Shown piece by piece: positions 8,092-16,635 of a stretch of 64,000 nucleotides of DNA. The notes under the pieces were generated by a model that did no database searches, was not told the origin of the DNA, and worked only from the letters and a program-made list of their open reading frames with translations. Source of the stretch: Halocynthiibacter sp049608145. GTDB lineage: Bacteria; Pseudomonadota; Alphaproteobacteria; Rhodobacterales; Rhodobacteraceae. Position 1 is the first letter of the stretch. Each line of letters begins with the position of its first letter. The translations under genes and the position numbers were made by a program. The stretch covers positions 1-64,000 of the forward strand of contig NZ_JBMYXF010000007.1 of NCBI RefSeq assembly GCF_049608145.1, given 5' to 3'.

Positions 8092-8709
8092 TGCTTTTGC
8101 GCATTCTATCTTTAGGAGTGGCCGCAGTTTTTGCGGCCACTTTTGTATGTGCCCAACCGGTGATTGATACGTCTCTGTTTCCCCAACCAACGCAGGTCTG
8201 GCAGATCTGACGGGTGACGGCCACGACGACAAGTTACAGATTTTTCCGCTGAATGAACGCTTTGACGTCCTAAGCTTTTCCACAGGATCCGGCACCCGTT
8301 TTTTGGACAATGCAGCCATCATCCTGCCCATCAACCTCACGGACTTGGACAGTCTGGAACAGCTCTCGAATGGTAACATTGCCATCCACTGGGGCTGTTT
8401 GGCCTGCGGACGAACCCATAGCCATTTCAAGATTACCATCCGCTATACGGATTACCATCTGCAAGTCATTGGATATGACTTCACATATGCAGACCGGCTG
8501 TTTGCCGCGGTTTTCACCTGCTCCGTCAACTGCTGAATGGTCGGGCTATTCTTCAAGCTGTCGAAGTAGAGAAACTGGAATTGCGTTCGACACAAACACC
8601 CGTGGCGCTCACTCAGTTTGATTTCGACAAACAGCCCACAGCCTGTGAAGGCTTAGAACGCTACGATGATGCATTTCTAGATGAACATTACCCGCAGCCG
8701 GAAGATTAA
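8091..8709 (+). pseudogene. Frameshifted secreted-protein gene after mdh
   Basis: A gene broken into three frames. Frame A starts at 8091 (TAATG overlap with the mdh stop) with a signal peptide (MLLRILSLGVAAVFAATFVCA) and runs to a TGA near 8210. Near 8189 the coding sense moves to a second frame (AGLADLTGDGHDDKLQIFPL … GCLACGRTHSHFKITIRY) that stops at 8536. A third frame, joining near 8525, reads LLNGRAILQAVEVEKLELRS and ends at TAA 8709. Joined, it would make a roughly 200-residue exported protein of unknown function. Two single-base indels, real or sequencing errors, explain it. Confidence 0.7.
8118..8144 (+). terminator. Rho-independent terminator after mdh
   Basis: GTGGCCGCA and TGCGGCCAC form a 9-bp GC-rich stem with a 5-base loop, followed by TTTTG. 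It lies inside the signal-peptide codons of the broken downstream gene. Confidence 0.75.
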
Positions 8710-8734
8710 GCCTGCCAACCGCACGATCTGAATG

Positions 8735-9778
8735 TCAGCCCTGCCCCCCAGTATCATCCCCGGGATAAAACAGATCATCGAAATCAGTGGGGGTCAGGCA
8801 GCCCTGGGTGTCGGGAAAGAATGCCCTGACGGCCGCTTCTGTATTCAGACGGTGAGTCTGCAACAGACCGTGCAAATCCAACACATCAAGCTGTTCTTCA
8901 GACATATGAAACAGTTCCTGATGCAGGGCGTCTTCGCGTGCGCGATCTCCCTGCACAGTAAGAAACCGCTCGATCAAGCGCAATCGTGCGACCGAAAGAA
9001 TTGTTCTTTGTGTTTCGCCCGTCAGGGCAGCGTAACGCGCCACCTTAGCCAACCAAGCACGGGCTGTTGCACCATGAAAATGCAACACAGCCGCCCCTTT
9101 CAACTGCGTGCGCGGCGGCACTTTCCGATGTTCATATTTTCCCTGTCGGGGTCGGTGTATCCCCAGAATGCAATCACGATCACAGCGCACGAAAGATTTC
9201 CCGGCAACCGTCCCGACATGCCCCATGTGCAATAGAAATCCGGCCTCCCCATACAAACCCTCGGTCAACCCACGCCGATCCGGCATACGAAAATGAAATG
9301 GACCATCAAACAGGGTGTCGGAACGATCGCCGGCCGTCCAGACGCGTTCGACATGGGGCAATTGAACCCAGACATGTTCCTGTGAAACCTCCGCAAGATG
9401 TCGACCGACCTCCCCGGGAAAGACCATAAGCTCATCCGCGTCCAGATGGGCCATCCATTGGGCCTGACTGCATTTCATAGCATGGTTGGCATTGCGTTTC
9501 TGACGCTGGTTCTGATTTTCAGGACGCCGCTGAAAGCCAATGCTGCGCATATGCGCAGCGTCACACCGGGTAACAATGCACCCGGCACAGGCCTGCAGCA
9601 CTTCGAATGCGGGATCGTCGGGATCATCCAGATAAATATGCACTTCGACCGCACCCAAAGACAGGTGATGTGCGACAAATGCCAACACCACAGGCAGCGG
9701 TTCACATACAGTTGCAACGACAGCCCAGCTGTCAGATACTGCGTTCACTGGAAAATCTGCATCAGTTTGCATCGGCAT
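8735..9778 (-). CDS. Glycosyltransferase family 2-like protein
   Basis: About 347 residues from ATG 9778. The N-terminal half matches the short GT2-like family seen in Rhodobacterales: AVVATVCEPLPVVLAFVAHH, then IYLDDPDDPAFEVL, then the metal-binding DxD in MAHLDADELMVFP. RCDAAHMRSIGFQRRPENQN lies between. The C-terminal third has no recognised domain. Acceptor unknown; probably surface or cell-wall glycan modification. It interrupts the TCA run on the opposite strand. A TTG at 9829 would extend the N-terminus by 17 residues and is less likely. Confidence 0.8.
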   Translation of the reverse strand: MPMQTDADFPVNAVSDSWAVVATVCEPLPVVLAFVAHHLSLGAVEVHIYLDDPDDPAFEVLQACAGCIVTRCDAAHMRSIGFQRRPENQNQRQKRNANHAMKCSQAQWMAHLDADELMVFPGEVGRHLAEVSQEHVWVQLPHVERVWTAGDRSDTLFDGPFHFRMPDRRGLTEGLYGEAGFLLHMGHVGTVAGKSFVRCDRDCILGIHRPRQGKYEHRKVPPRTQLKGAAVLHFHGATARAWLAKVARYAALTGETQRTILSVARLRLIERFLTVQGDRAREDALHQELFHMSEEQLDVLDLHGLLQTHRLNTEAAVRAFFPDTQGCLTPTDFDDLFYPGDDTGGQG

Positions 9779-9892
9779 AAATGTCTTCGTTTCTGAAAGA
9801 ATGGTCGCTTTCAGGAAATTCCACCCCAAAGCCCCAATACCCGCACCCTATGTGACGTTACGAATCTCGACAAGTCTCCGATCTTGCAATTT

Positions 9893-9923
9893 TGTGATCA
9901 CACCAGAAAATTTCGTGATCACA
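9893..9923. promoter_or_regulatory. Paired palindromic operator upstream of sucC
   Basis: TGTGATCACA (9893–9902) and CGTGATCACA (9914–9923) have an 11-base spacer and centres 21 bp apart, about 110 bases upstream of sucC. The arrangement is identical to that at 2031–2061 upstream of sdhC; only the spacer sequence differs. It is probably the operator of a regulator common to both TCA operons. Confidence 0.7.
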
Positions 9924-10031
9924 AAAGAAACAAATATCCGCCGATCACGCATTTGTTGGAAAAAAACGATTTATTTACGAGATCAGGTCGTATTGACTGC
10001 CAGAAACCGCAGCAACAAACCGGAAGATGAC

Positions 10032-11225
10032 ATGAACATTCATGAATACCAGGCCAAGGCGCTATTGCGTTCTTACGGCGCACCCGTTTCTGAGGGCCGC
10101 CCGGTCACCAAAGCTGAAGACGCAAAAAACGCCGCTGGCGAACTTGATGGCCCACTTTGGGTTGTTAAGGCCCAGATCCACGCAGGTGGTCGCGGCAAGG
10201 GTTCCTTCAAGGAAGCTGACGCAGGCGAAAAAGGCGGTGTCCGTCTTTGCAAATCTGTTGAAGAAGCCGCTGAAGAAGCGAAGAAAATGCTGGGCCGCAC
10301 CTTGGTCACGCATCAGACTGGCCCAGCGGGCAAGCAGGTGAATCGCATCTATATCGAAGCAGGTTCTGGCATTGAAACTGAACTGTATCTTGCCCTGTTG
10401 GTTGACCGTCAGACATCTCGCGTGTCTTTCGTATGCTCTACTGAGGGCGGCATGGACATCGAAGAAGTTGCGGCAAGCACCCCTGAGAAAATCCTGTCCT
10501 TCTCTGTTGATCCAGCCACTGGGTACCAAGCATTCCACGGCCGTCGCATCGCGTTTTCCTTGGGCCTCAAGGGTGCTCAGGTCAAACAATGCGTCAAACT
10601 GATGGGTCAATTGTACACAGCATTTATCGAAAAAGACATGGAAATGCTGGAAATCAACCCGCTGATCGTGTCCGATTCCGGTGATCTGAAAGTGCTCGAC
10701 GCAAAAGTCAGCTTCGACGGCAACGCCATCTATCGTCACCCTGACGTGGCTGAACTGCGCGACATGACCGAAGAAGACCCGAAAGAACTCGAGGCTTCTA
10801 AATACGACCTGAACTACATCACGCTTGACGGTGAAATCGGCTGCATGGTGAACGGCGCGGGTCTGGCCATGGCGACGATGGACATCATCAAACTCTATGG
10901 TGCGGAACCTGCAAACTTCCTCGACGTTGGCGGCGGCGCCACCAAAGAGAAAGTGACCGAAGCCTTCAAAATCATCACCTCTGACCCGAACGTCAAAGGC
11001 ATCCTTGTGAACATCTTCGGCGGCATCATGCGCTGTGACGTGATCGCTGAGGGCGTTGTTGCCGCGGTGAAAGAAGTTGGTCTGCAAGTTCCCCTCGTTG
11101 TGCGCCTAGAGGGCACCAATGTGGAAGCTGGCAAAGACATCATCAACAACTCCGACGTTGACGTGATCGCTGCTGACGACCTGTCCGACGGTGCCGAGAA
11201 AATCGTGAAAGCGGTTAAGGGTTAA
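10032..11225 (+). CDS. sucC: Succinyl-CoA synthetase beta subunit
   Basis: Beta subunit of the ADP-forming succinyl-CoA ligase, making ATP from succinyl-CoA. The 397 residues open with the family's MNIHEYQAKALLRSYG, followed by an ATP-grasp domain (VVKAQIHAGGRGKGSFKEA) and a C-terminal CoA-ligase domain (NIFGGIMRCDVIAEGV) that contributes to the phosphohistidine site. ATG 10032 matches the family N-terminus; the open frame reaches further upstream without homology. Its stop overlaps the next gene's ATG (TAATG), and sucD follows after a small inserted gene. Confidence 0.98.
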   Translation: MNIHEYQAKALLRSYGAPVSEGRPVTKAEDAKNAAGELDGPLWVVKAQIHAGGRGKGSFKEADAGEKGGVRLCKSVEEAAEEAKKMLGRTLVTHQTGPAGKQVNRIYIEAGSGIETELYLALLVDRQTSRVSFVCSTEGGMDIEEVAASTPEKILSFSVDPATGYQAFHGRRIAFSLGLKGAQVKQCVKLMGQLYTAFIEKDMEMLEINPLIVSDSGDLKVLDAKVSFDGNAIYRHPDVAELRDMTEEDPKELEASKYDLNYITLDGEIGCMVNGAGLAMATMDIIKLYGAEPANFLDVGGGATKEKVTEAFKIITSDPNVKGILVNIFGGIMRCDVIAEGVVAAVKEVGLQVPLVVRLEGTNVEAGKDIINNSDVDVIAADDLSDGAEKIVKAVKG

Positions 11226-11548
11226 TGAGAGTCCGCCAAGCAATAACAGCGCCTATGCTCGCGATGACAGTACCATTTTCTGTGCAGGCTTCCGATTTGG
11301 ATACGCTCTATACATCTTTGGCACATTGCTATCGCGCGAATGCTGTTATGCTTGAACCTCACCAGGACAACATGCTCGATCTTGCGCAAATCCTCTTTGA
11401 CGCAACCTGCGCCGAAGAACGCGCAGAGTACTTAGAATTTCAGCATGAACTGGGCCTGATAGAGGTCGCCATAAACGGCGCGCAGCATCTCGCAAAAGAA
11501 ATGGTTTTGTCAGCACGCGCTTCGCGTCTCGACATCGAATTAAACTAA
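11225..11548 (+). CDS. Small exported orphan between sucC and sucD
   Basis: A 107-residue protein I do not recognise. It begins with a probable signal peptide (RQAITAPMLAMTVPFSVQAS) and has two cysteines in the mature part (AHCYRANA and DATCAEERAEY), consistent with a periplasmic disulfide, in a mostly helical composition. It starts on the sucC stop (TAATG) and ends 11 bases before sucD with a ribosome-binding AAGGAG between, so it is co-transcribed and translationally coupled to sucC. No catalytic motif is visible. Confidence 0.75.
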   Translation: MRVRQAITAPMLAMTVPFSVQASDLDTLYTSLAHCYRANAVMLEPHQDNMLDLAQILFDATCAEERAEYLEFQHELGLIEVAINGAQHLAKEMVLSARASRLDIELN

Positions 11549-11559
11549 GGAGACTCCAA

Positions 11560-12441
11560 ATGGCAGTCCTCATCGACGAAAACACCAAAGTGATCTGTCA
11601 GGGCCTTACCGGCTCTCAGGGCACATTCCACTCTGAACAAGCCATCGCATATGGCACGAAAATGGTCGGCGGCGTGACCCCGGGCAAAGGCGGCATGTCC
11701 CACCTTGGCCTGCCGGTTTTCGACTCTGTGCACGAAGCGAAACACGCGACCGAAGCCAACGCTTCCGTGATCTACGTGCCTCCGCCCTTCGCAGCGGATT
11801 CCATCCTGGAAGCGATTGACGCGCAGATGGAACTGATCGTTTGTATCACCGAAGGCATTCCTGTGCTTGACATGATGCGTGTGCAACGCGCGCTGGAAGG
11901 GTCCAAATCCCGCCTGATCGGGCCAAACTGCCCGGGCGTGATCACCCCTGACGCCTGTAAAATCGGCATTATGCCCGGCCACATCCACAAACGTGGTTCT
12001 GTTGGTGTTGTGTCCCGTTCCGGCACATTGACATACGAAGCGGTTAAGCAAACATCAGACATCGGTCTTGGCCAATCGACAGCTGTTGGCATCGGCGGCG
12101 ACCCAATCAAAGGCACAGAACACATCGACGTGCTGGACATGTTCCTCGATGATGATGAAACACAATCCATCATCATGATCGGTGAAATCGGTGGCTCCGC
12201 AGAAGAAGAAGCCGCTGAATTCCTCGCCGAGCAGAAGAAAAAAGGCCGCTGGAAACCAACCGCAGGCTTCATCGCAGGCCGTACAGCCCCTCCCGGCCGT
12301 CGTATGGGCCACGCTGGCGCGATCGTTGCCGGTGGTAAAGGCGGTGCCGAAGACAAGATCGAAGCGATGAAATCCGCCGGTATCGTTGTCGCAGACAGCC
12401 CCGCCACCCTTGGCGAAGCTGTGCTGAAAGCGATCGGCTAA
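11560..12441 (+). CDS. sucD: Succinyl-CoA synthetase alpha subunit
   Basis: Alpha subunit of succinyl-CoA synthetase, 293 residues. It has an N-terminal CoA-binding Rossmann domain (ICQGLTGSQGTFHSEQAIAYG) and a C-terminal ligase domain with the phosphorylated catalytic His in GRRMGHAGAIVAGG. It works as a heterotetramer or dimer with SucC. AAGGAG lies 9 bases upstream of the ATG. Downstream, a 120-base junction with a large RNA fold separates it from the DUF805 genes. Confidence 0.98.
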   Translation: MAVLIDENTKVICQGLTGSQGTFHSEQAIAYGTKMVGGVTPGKGGMSHLGLPVFDSVHEAKHATEANASVIYVPPPFAADSILEAIDAQMELIVCITEGIPVLDMMRVQRALEGSKSRLIGPNCPGVITPDACKIGIMPGHIHKRGSVGVVSRSGTLTYEAVKQTSDIGLGQSTAVGIGGDPIKGTEHIDVLDMFLDDDETQSIIMIGEIGGSAEEEAAEFLAEQKKKGRWKPTAGFIAGRTAPPGRRMGHAGAIVAGGKGGAEDKIEAMKSAGIVVADSPATLGEAVLKAIG

Positions 12442-12451
12442 GACAATGAAA

Positions 12452-12536
12452 CCCTCTCTCCACATATGGGCCAAGCAATGCTTGGTCCAAGGCGGCCGCG
12501 AAAGCACCCGTTTGTGGGGAGGGGGCACTTCTGCCC
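12452..12536 (+). ncRNA. Structured intergenic RNA element, sucD–DUF805 junction
   Basis: CCCTCTCTCCACA (12452–12464) pairs with TGTGGGGAGGGGG (12513–12525) over 13 bp with two G·U pairs. It encloses a 10-bp hairpin (12467–12489, loop AAT) and a smaller GCGAAAGC hairpin, giving a three-way junction. The 3' arm also overlaps a competing hairpin (GGGCA CTTC TGCCC, 12523–12536). No U-tract follows, so it is not a simple terminator. It could be an attenuator, a processing or stability element, or a ligand-sensing RNA. Confidence 0.5.
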
Positions 12537-12564
12537 AATTTCCCAACCAGGCAGACCTGTTTCT

Positions 12565-13155
12565 ATGAATATCGCCTCTCCCATACCCCGCAACCTACGT
12601 AACGCCCTAACCCTCACGACCCGCGCAACGCGGGCGGAGTTTTGGTCGTTTTGGGCCTTGCATGCGGGTGCTTTGACTGTGGGGTATGTGATGATGTTGG
12701 CAGGCAACCCTTTGACGGGCCTGCGGGCCTTTATGATTGGCCTTGCGATTTACGTGCTGACCCTACCTTTCATGCTGATCAAGACCGTGCAACGTTTTCA
12801 TGATGTGGGGCGTTCAGCCAAAACCGGAGCTGCCCTATATCTGCTGTGTTTCACATGTCTTGCGCTTGCTGCTTGGCTATCCCTACCCACGCTACGTGTT
12901 GATGCGCATCTGGCAGGCGTCCATAGTGACATGTCCGGCCCACGCGAAAGCGCGCTTTACGCATACCTCAGCCCCGGTATCGCCCTGGGCACCGCCGCCC
13001 ATAACATTCTAGGCGCACTGATTTTCTATGCGGCGATCCTGCCGCTTCTTCTGATCGCGGGCTTGTCATTTGCCCTGATCACCCCCACCCTGTTACGCAG
13101 ATCAGACCCCGGCGTGAATGACTGGGGCAGTAACCCGCAAGAGGTGGCATCATGA
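12565..13155 (+). CDS. DUF805 membrane protein (first copy)
   Basis: A 196-residue inner-membrane protein of the DUF805 family. It has a polar N-terminus (NALTLTTRATRAEFWSFW) resembling the family's R-x-E/D-FW motif, about four hydrophobic segments, the conserved KTVQRFHDVGRSAKTG loop and a C-terminal GVNDWGSNP. Function unknown. It is translationally coupled to a second DUF805 gene (ATGA overlap), which is coupled to sucA. ATG 12565 gives the family N-terminus; the upstream open frame is not family sequence. Confidence 0.85.
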   Translation: MNIASPIPRNLRNALTLTTRATRAEFWSFWALHAGALTVGYVMMLAGNPLTGLRAFMIGLAIYVLTLPFMLIKTVQRFHDVGRSAKTGAALYLLCFTCLALAAWLSLPTLRVDAHLAGVHSDMSGPRESALYAYLSPGIALGTAAHNILGALIFYAAILPLLLIAGLSFALITPTLLRRSDPGVNDWGSNPQEVAS

Positions 13156-13673
13156 CCCCGCTTCAAGCTGTCAAAACAGGCTTTAGAAAAAGCTTCACCT
13201 TTTCAGGGCGTGCCAATCGGGACGAATTTTGGCCATTTGCCTTTTTCTGCATTGCATTGACATTTCTCGCAGACAGTCTTGATGGCCTGCTGTATGCAAA
13301 CACGGATTGGGAACCGCCCGTCCGGTACAGTTTCGGCAATGTCTATTATCAATTGGATGCGGACACTCTGCTTGCCCCAATTGCCTTTGTTGCCCTGCTT
13401 ATCCCAATGTGCGCAGCTTGTTGGCGGCGCCTACATGATGCGGGAAAACCCGGCTGGTACTTGGTTATCCCTCTGATTTTTGCAACTATGTTTATAATTT
13501 TTGCTCCGATACTGAATCGCGATACCGTCGGGATTTCCGTGGTACGGTTCACCGAAACCGCCGCTCCCGTCATGTACATCGGCCTATGGCTTGCAGTGCT
13601 AGTCTGGCTAATAAACCCATCCGAATCCACAACAAATAAATACGGTCCCAACCCCAGTGAGGTCATCCAATGA
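13152..13673 (+). CDS. DUF805 membrane protein (second copy)
   Basis: A 173-residue DUF805 protein with the family marks SFTFSGRANRDEFWPF at the N-terminus, CWRRLHDAGKPGW in the loop after the second hydrophobic segment and TTNKYGPNPSEV at the C-terminus. It is more canonical than the upstream copy; the pair may form a heteromeric membrane protein. Its stop overlaps the sucA ATG, tying its translation to the oxoglutarate dehydrogenase genes. No role in the TCA cycle is known. Confidence 0.88.
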   Translation: MTPLQAVKTGFRKSFTFSGRANRDEFWPFAFFCIALTFLADSLDGLLYANTDWEPPVRYSFGNVYYQLDADTLLAPIAFVALLIPMCAACWRRLHDAGKPGWYLVIPLIFATMFIIFAPILNRDTVGISVVRFTETAAPVMYIGLWLAVLVWLINPSESTTNKYGPNPSEVIQ

Positions 13674-16630
13674 ACGACCAGTCCCCCAATGACCAGTTTC
13701 ATGCCACCAGCTTTATGCAGGGGCATAATGCCGAGTACCTGGAGCAAATGTATGCCCGCTACGCCAATGACCCTTCTGCGGTTGATGCGTCCTGGGCAGA
13801 GTTTTTCCAATCCCTTGGCGATGGTGCAAATGATGTCCAATCAGAGGCCGCAGGCCCATCATGGGGCCGCATGGATTGGCCGCCTGTGCCAAATGATGAT
13901 CTGACCTCTGCGCTGACCGGCGAATGGCCCGCGGAACCCGAAGCCAAAGGCGCGGGCGACAAGATCAAAGCCAAGGCCGTGGAAAAAGGCGTTGAGGTTT
14001 CTGATGAGGCCATCAAACGCGCTGTTCTCGACAGTATCCGCGCCCTGATGCTGATCCGCGCCTACCGTATCCGTGGCCACCTGGCAGCGAACCTTGACCC
14101 CTTGAAAATGCGTGACGAAACCATCCGCCCGGAACTTGATCCGGCGACTTATGGCTTCACCGCGGCAGACATGGATCGCCCGATTTTTCTTGATAACGTG
14201 CTGGGCCTGCAAATCGCATCCATGCGCCAAATCGTGGACATCGTGAAGCGCACCTATTGCGGCACATTTGCGCTGCAATACATGCATATTTCCAACCCGG
14301 AAGAGGCCTCCTGGCTGAAGGAACGCATCGAAGGCTATGGCAAAGAGATCCAGTTCACCAAGGAAGGCCGCAAGGCGATCCTGAACAAAATGGTTGAGGC
14401 CGAAGGGTTTGAGAAATTCCTGCATGTGAAATACATGGGCACCAAACGTTTTGGCCTTGATGGCGGCGAAAGCTTGATCCCGGCGATGGAACAAATCATC
14501 AAACGTGGCGGTGCTTTGGGTGTCCAAGATATCATCATCGGCATGCCGCACCGTGGCCGTCTGTCTGTGCTCGCAAACGTCATGCAAAAGCCGTACAAAG
14601 CGATCTTCAACGAATTCCAAGGCGGCAGCTTTAAGCCTGAGGATGTCGATGGTTCTGGGGATGTGAAATATCACCTTGGTGCCTCTTCAGACCGTGATTT
14701 CAACGGCAACTCTGTGCACCTGTCCCTGACAGCGAACCCGTCCCACCTTGAAGCCGTGAACCCGGTTGTCATCGGCAAAGTCCGCGCGAAACAAGACCAG
14801 CTGAACGACGAAGATCGTACCAAAGTTATGCCGATCCTTCTGCATGGTGATGCAGCCTTTGCGGGTCAGGGTGTGATCGCGGAATGTTTCGGTCTGTCTG
14901 GCCTCGTTGGTCACAAAACCGGCGGCACCATGCATATCGTTGTGAACAACCAGATCGGTTTCACCACAGCGCCGCATTTCAGCCGGTCCAGCCCCTATCC
15001 AACCGACATCGCAATGATGGTCGAAGCGCCGATTTTCCACGTCAACGGCGATGATCCAGAAGCTGTTGTGCACGCGGCCCGTGTTGCCACAGAATTCCGC
15101 CAGAAATTCCACAAAGATGTGGTTCTGGATATCTTCTGTTACCGTCGCTTTGGCCACAACGAGGGCGATGAACCGATGTTCACCAACCCTCTGATGTATA
15201 AGAACATCAAAGGCCACAAGACCACGCTTCAGCTGTATACTGAACGTCTGGTGCGTGACGGTCTGATCCCTGAGGGCGAGATTGAGGATATGAAAGCCTC
15301 TTTCCAGGCGCATCTGAATGAAGAATTCGAAGCGGGTAAAGTTTACAAGCCGAACAAAGCCGACTGGCTGGATGGCCGCTGGTCCCATCTTGATACCAAA
15401 GATGACAACTATCAGCGTGGCACAACGGCGATTAAGGACGAAACCTTTAAGGAAGTCGGCGGCGCATTGTCCACCGTGCCTGAAGGCTATCCAACCCATA
15501 AAACCGTGGCCCGTATGCTGGAAACCAAAGGCAAAGCGCTTGAGGCAGGCAAGGGCATTGACTGGGCAACCGGCGAAGCGCTGGCGTTTGGATCCCTTCT
15601 AACCGAAGGTTACCCTGTGCGTCTTGCCGGCCAGGATGCGACACGCGGGACATTCTCGCACCGTCATTCCGGCATCGTAAACCAAGACACGGAAGAACGT
15701 TACTATCCGCTGAACAACATCCGCGAAGGCCAAGCGCATTACGAAGTCATCGACTCCATGCTGTCGGAATACGCGGTCTTGGGCTTTGAATATGGCTATT
15801 CCCTTGCGGAACCAAATGCCCTTGTGATGTGGGAAGCCCAGTTCGGCGATTTTGCCAATGGCGCACAGATCATGTTCGACCAGTTCATCAGTTCTGGCGA
15901 AAGCAAATGGCTGCGCATGTCTGGCTTGGTTGTCCTTCTGCCGCATGGCTTTGAAGGCCAAGGTCCAGAACATTCCTCTGCACGTTTGGAACGTTTCCTA
16001 CAGATGTGTGGCGGTGACAACTGGATCGTTGCCAACTGTACAACGCCTGCGAACTATTTCCACATTCTGCGCCGTCAGATGCACCGCGATTACCGCAAGC
16101 CTCTGATCCTGATGACACCAAAATCCCTGCTGCGCCATAAATTGGCCGTGTCTGAGATTGAAGATTTCACAGGCGACAGTTCCTTCCACCGGGTTCTGTG
16201 GGACGATGCGCAAAAAGGCAATTCCGACACGAACCTGAAAGCCGATGACAAAATCAAACGCGTGGTGATGTGTTCCGGCAAGGTCTACTTCGACCTTCTG
16301 GAAGAACGTGACAATCGCGGTCTTGATGATGTTTACCTGATGCGTGTGGAACAGTTCTATCCGTTCCCGGCGCAATCCATGGTTCAGGAACTGTCCCGCT
16401 TTCAAAACGCGGAAATGGTCTGGTGTCAGGAAGAACCGAAAAACCAGGGGGCCTGGTCCTTTATGGAACCAAACATCGAATGGGTCCTCTCCCGTATCAA
16501 AGGCCACAAAGCCGCCCGCGCCACATATGCTGGCCGCGCTGCCTCTGCCTCTCCGGCAACCGGCCTTGCCTCCCAACATAAAGCACAACAAGCCGCACTC
16601 GTTGATGATGCGCTGACGATCAAAGGATAA
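13670..16630 (+). CDS. sucA: 2-Oxoglutarate dehydrogenase E1 component
   Basis: Thiamine-diphosphate E1 of the oxoglutarate dehydrogenase complex, decarboxylating 2-oxoglutarate and passing the succinyl group to SucB. 986 residues. The short N-terminal E2-binding segment (GHNAEYLEQMYARYANDP) is followed by GMPHRGRLSVLANV, the TPP/Mg-binding GDAAFAGQGVIAEC with NNQIGFTT, and a transketolase-like C-terminal half (LPHGFEGQGPEHSSAR). The length is normal. Its start overlaps the DUF805 stop and it ends 5 bases before sucB. Confidence 0.98.
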   Translation: MNDQSPNDQFHATSFMQGHNAEYLEQMYARYANDPSAVDASWAEFFQSLGDGANDVQSEAAGPSWGRMDWPPVPNDDLTSALTGEWPAEPEAKGAGDKIKAKAVEKGVEVSDEAIKRAVLDSIRALMLIRAYRIRGHLAANLDPLKMRDETIRPELDPATYGFTAADMDRPIFLDNVLGLQIASMRQIVDIVKRTYCGTFALQYMHISNPEEASWLKERIEGYGKEIQFTKEGRKAILNKMVEAEGFEKFLHVKYMGTKRFGLDGGESLIPAMEQIIKRGGALGVQDIIIGMPHRGRLSVLANVMQKPYKAIFNEFQGGSFKPEDVDGSGDVKYHLGASSDRDFNGNSVHLSLTANPSHLEAVNPVVIGKVRAKQDQLNDEDRTKVMPILLHGDAAFAGQGVIAECFGLSGLVGHKTGGTMHIVVNNQIGFTTAPHFSRSSPYPTDIAMMVEAPIFHVNGDDPEAVVHAARVATEFRQKFHKDVVLDIFCYRRFGHNEGDEPMFTNPLMYKNIKGHKTTLQLYTERLVRDGLIPEGEIEDMKASFQAHLNEEFEAGKVYKPNKADWLDGRWSHLDTKDDNYQRGTTAIKDETFKEVGGALSTVPEGYPTHKTVARMLETKGKALEAGKGIDWATGEALAFGSLLTEGYPVRLAGQDATRGTFSHRHSGIVNQDTEERYYPLNNIREGQAHYEVIDSMLSEYAVLGFEYGYSLAEPNALVMWEAQFGDFANGAQIMFDQFISSGESKWLRMSGLVVLLPHGFEGQGPEHSSARLERFLQMCGGDNWIVANCTTPANYFHILRRQMHRDYRKPLILMTPKSLLRHKLAVSEIEDFTGDSSFHRVLWDDAQKGNSDTNLKADDKIKRVVMCSGKVYFDLLEERDNRGLDDVYLMRVEQFYPFPAQSMVQELSRFQNAEMVWCQEEPKNQGAWSFMEPNIEWVLSRIKGHKAARATYAGRAASASPATGLASQHKAQQAALVDDALTIKG

Positions 16631-16635
16631 TCATT

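Noticed and set aside
8303..8536. Stand-alone 77-residue ORF
   Set aside because: It begins with TTG inside a longer coding stretch and continues in sense with flanking frames; treated as the middle part of a frameshifted gene.
10062..11087. 341-codon minus-strand ORF
   Set aside because: Lies wholly antisense to sucC; composition typical of a shadow frame in a GC-biased gene.
12452..12536. Plain terminator for sucCD
   Set aside because: The fold is large and branched and lacks any U-tract; reported as a structured element instead.
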